Shown here: in pieces, positions 63,497 through 64,000 of the stretch
How the letters are laid out: each line of letters opens with the position of its first letter
Numbering within the stretch: position 1 is the stretch's first letter
NCBI GenBank assembly: GCA_913057905.1
Contig: CAJXPB010000005.1
Location: forward strand, 186,001-250,000
Length of the DNA: 64,000 bases
Direction: 5' to 3'
Origin: an uncultured Pseudomonadota bacterium
GTDB taxonomy: Bacteria > Myxococcota_A > Bradymonadia > Bradymonadales > Bradymonadaceae
Notes under the pieces: model-generated
Told to the model about the DNA's origin: nothing
Seen by the model: the letters and a program-made list of their open reading frames with translations, nothing else
Database searches by the model: none
Translations under genes and position numbers: made by a program

Positions 63497-63544
63497 CGAG
63501 TCGTCGACGCATCGGGCCACGGGATCGTACCGGGTACGCACGCA

Positions 63545-63573
63545 AATATAACGGGCCAGCCCACCCGAGGCAA
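63545..63573 (-). promoter_or_regulatory. Predicted promoter of the DUF1592-DUF1552 operon
   Basis: Minus strand TTGCCT (63568-63573) and TATATT (63545-63550, 5/6) are separated by 17 bp. Predicted start near 63538, with a leader of about 42 nt. Confidence 0.5.
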
Positions 63574-63604
63574 ACGGCAACCGCCCGGGTTGGCGGCAAA
63601 ACGC

Positions 63605-64000
63605 CTACTCGACGACGTCGAAATCATGGACGGGTTCACCGGCGATATCCGAGAGGATGTCCAGGGCGGCGGCGGCTCCGTCCCCAGCCGAGATGATCGC
63701 CTGGATCTTTTGGCTGCGGGTCGCCCATCCGACGGCGTAGCAGTCGTCGACGTTGGTTCGGCCGTTTCGGTCGACGTCGGCGACCCCTTCGGCCATCTCT
63801 ACGTCCAGCGCCTGGAGGTGGGCATCGTTGGTCGTGCCGATGACGATGTAGTCACCGGAGTAGGTGTCGCCATCGTCGGTCTCGATCGAAAAGCCGTCGC
63901 CGTCTCGGTTCAAGTCGACGACCTTCGACTCGTGCAGGGTGGCTCCAAAGTCGGCCACCTGGTCGCGGGCGCGCTGCTGAAAATCGGACCCGGTGATCTC
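63605..64000 (-). CDS. FAD/NAD(P)-dependent oxidoreductase, C-terminal part (5' end outside window)
   Basis: The frame is open to the window edge (132 codons visible). The segments DGDTYSGDYIVIGTTNDAHLQALDVEM, then DRNGRTNVDDCYAVGWATRS and QKIQAIISAGDGAAAALDILSDIAG are the C-terminal FAD-binding part of thioredoxin-reductase-like flavoproteins. The phrase DCYAVGWATR replaces the usual GVFAAGD. The CxxC redox motif, if any, would lie outside the window, so thioredoxin reductase activity cannot be claimed. It is followed by the 108-bp promoter region of the DUF1592 operon. Confidence 0.85.
   Translation of the reverse strand, partial: EITGSDFQQRARDQVADFGATLHESKVVDLNRDGDGFSIETDDGDTYSGDYIVIGTTNDAHLQALDVEMAEGVADVDRNGRTNVDDCYAVGWATRSQKIQAIISAGDGAAAALDILSDIAGEPVHDFDVVE

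Overview
The window is high-GC (about 60-65 %), gene-dense bacterial DNA with no intergenic gap above about 280 bp. I see no rRNA, tRNA, CRISPR array, insertion sequence or phage gene. Several features suggest a Myxococcota-type bacterium (former Deltaproteobacteria), possibly a marine or halotolerant Bradymonadia-like lineage. These are a Ser/Thr kinase with an N-terminal zinc ribbon, a PEGA/TPR protein, an AgmX/PglI-type lipoprotein, many lipoproteins, sigma-54-like promoters, a GldG/DUF4340 ABC system, a DUF1592-DUF1552 pair and strongly acidic proteins. The taxonomic call is inference; no marker gene is present.

Layout. 1-5.3 kb: the end of a glutamate dehydrogenase gene, then an overlapping hydantoinase/5-oxoprolinase pair (hyuA-hyuB), converging on an aldo/keto reductase. 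5.3-11.1 kb: PEGA/TPR protein, membrane Ser/Thr kinase, AgmX-like lipoprotein, rRNA uracil methyltransferase and two small unknown genes. 11.3-20 kb: a membrane glycosyltransferase, citrate synthase and propionyl-CoA carboxylase beta (sharing one bidirectional terminator), galT-glgA and a cold-shock gene behind a consensus sigma-54 promoter. 20.3-27.1 kb (minus strand): a globin-coupled histidine kinase and a tight operon TPR protein - nadE - Nudix/NrtR-like - pncA - serpin lipoprotein.

27.3-33.4 kb: a four-gene GldA/F/G + DUF4340 transporter cluster running into gshB. 33.4-41.1 kb: an App1-like phosphatase, a matrixin-like metalloprotease lipoprotein, and a co-directional run of alcohol dehydrogenase, D-2-hydroxyacid dehydrogenase, phosphofructokinase, O-methyltransferase and a MEMO-fold protein that has lost its metal ligands. 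41.1-47.5 kb: a glutamate-cysteine ligase-like enzyme fused to a CBS pair, type II NADH dehydrogenase, a DMT exporter, and archease-RtcB RNA ligase. 47.5-59.2 kb: HAD phosphatase, a large rhomboid protease, dienelactone hydrolase lipoprotein, a FAM20-like membrane kinase, a POT peptide transporter, a coupled pair of amidohydrolases (the second without metal ligands), DoxX and a DUF4442 protein. 59.2-64 kb (minus strand): a small unknown gene behind a promoter flanked by two Fur-box-like sites, a ferritin-like protein with twin AT-rich palindromes upstream, the DUF1592/DUF1552 exported pair, and the end of a flavoprotein reductase gene.

Most of the window is housekeeping metabolism: NAD salvage and synthesis, glutathione synthesis, glycolysis and TCA entry, glycogen and galactose metabolism. 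The most unusual points are the serpin in an NAD operon, the FAM20-like kinase, the CBS-fused ligase, two apparent pseudoenzymes, and the operator architectures around the iron-linked region at 59.5-60.4 kb.
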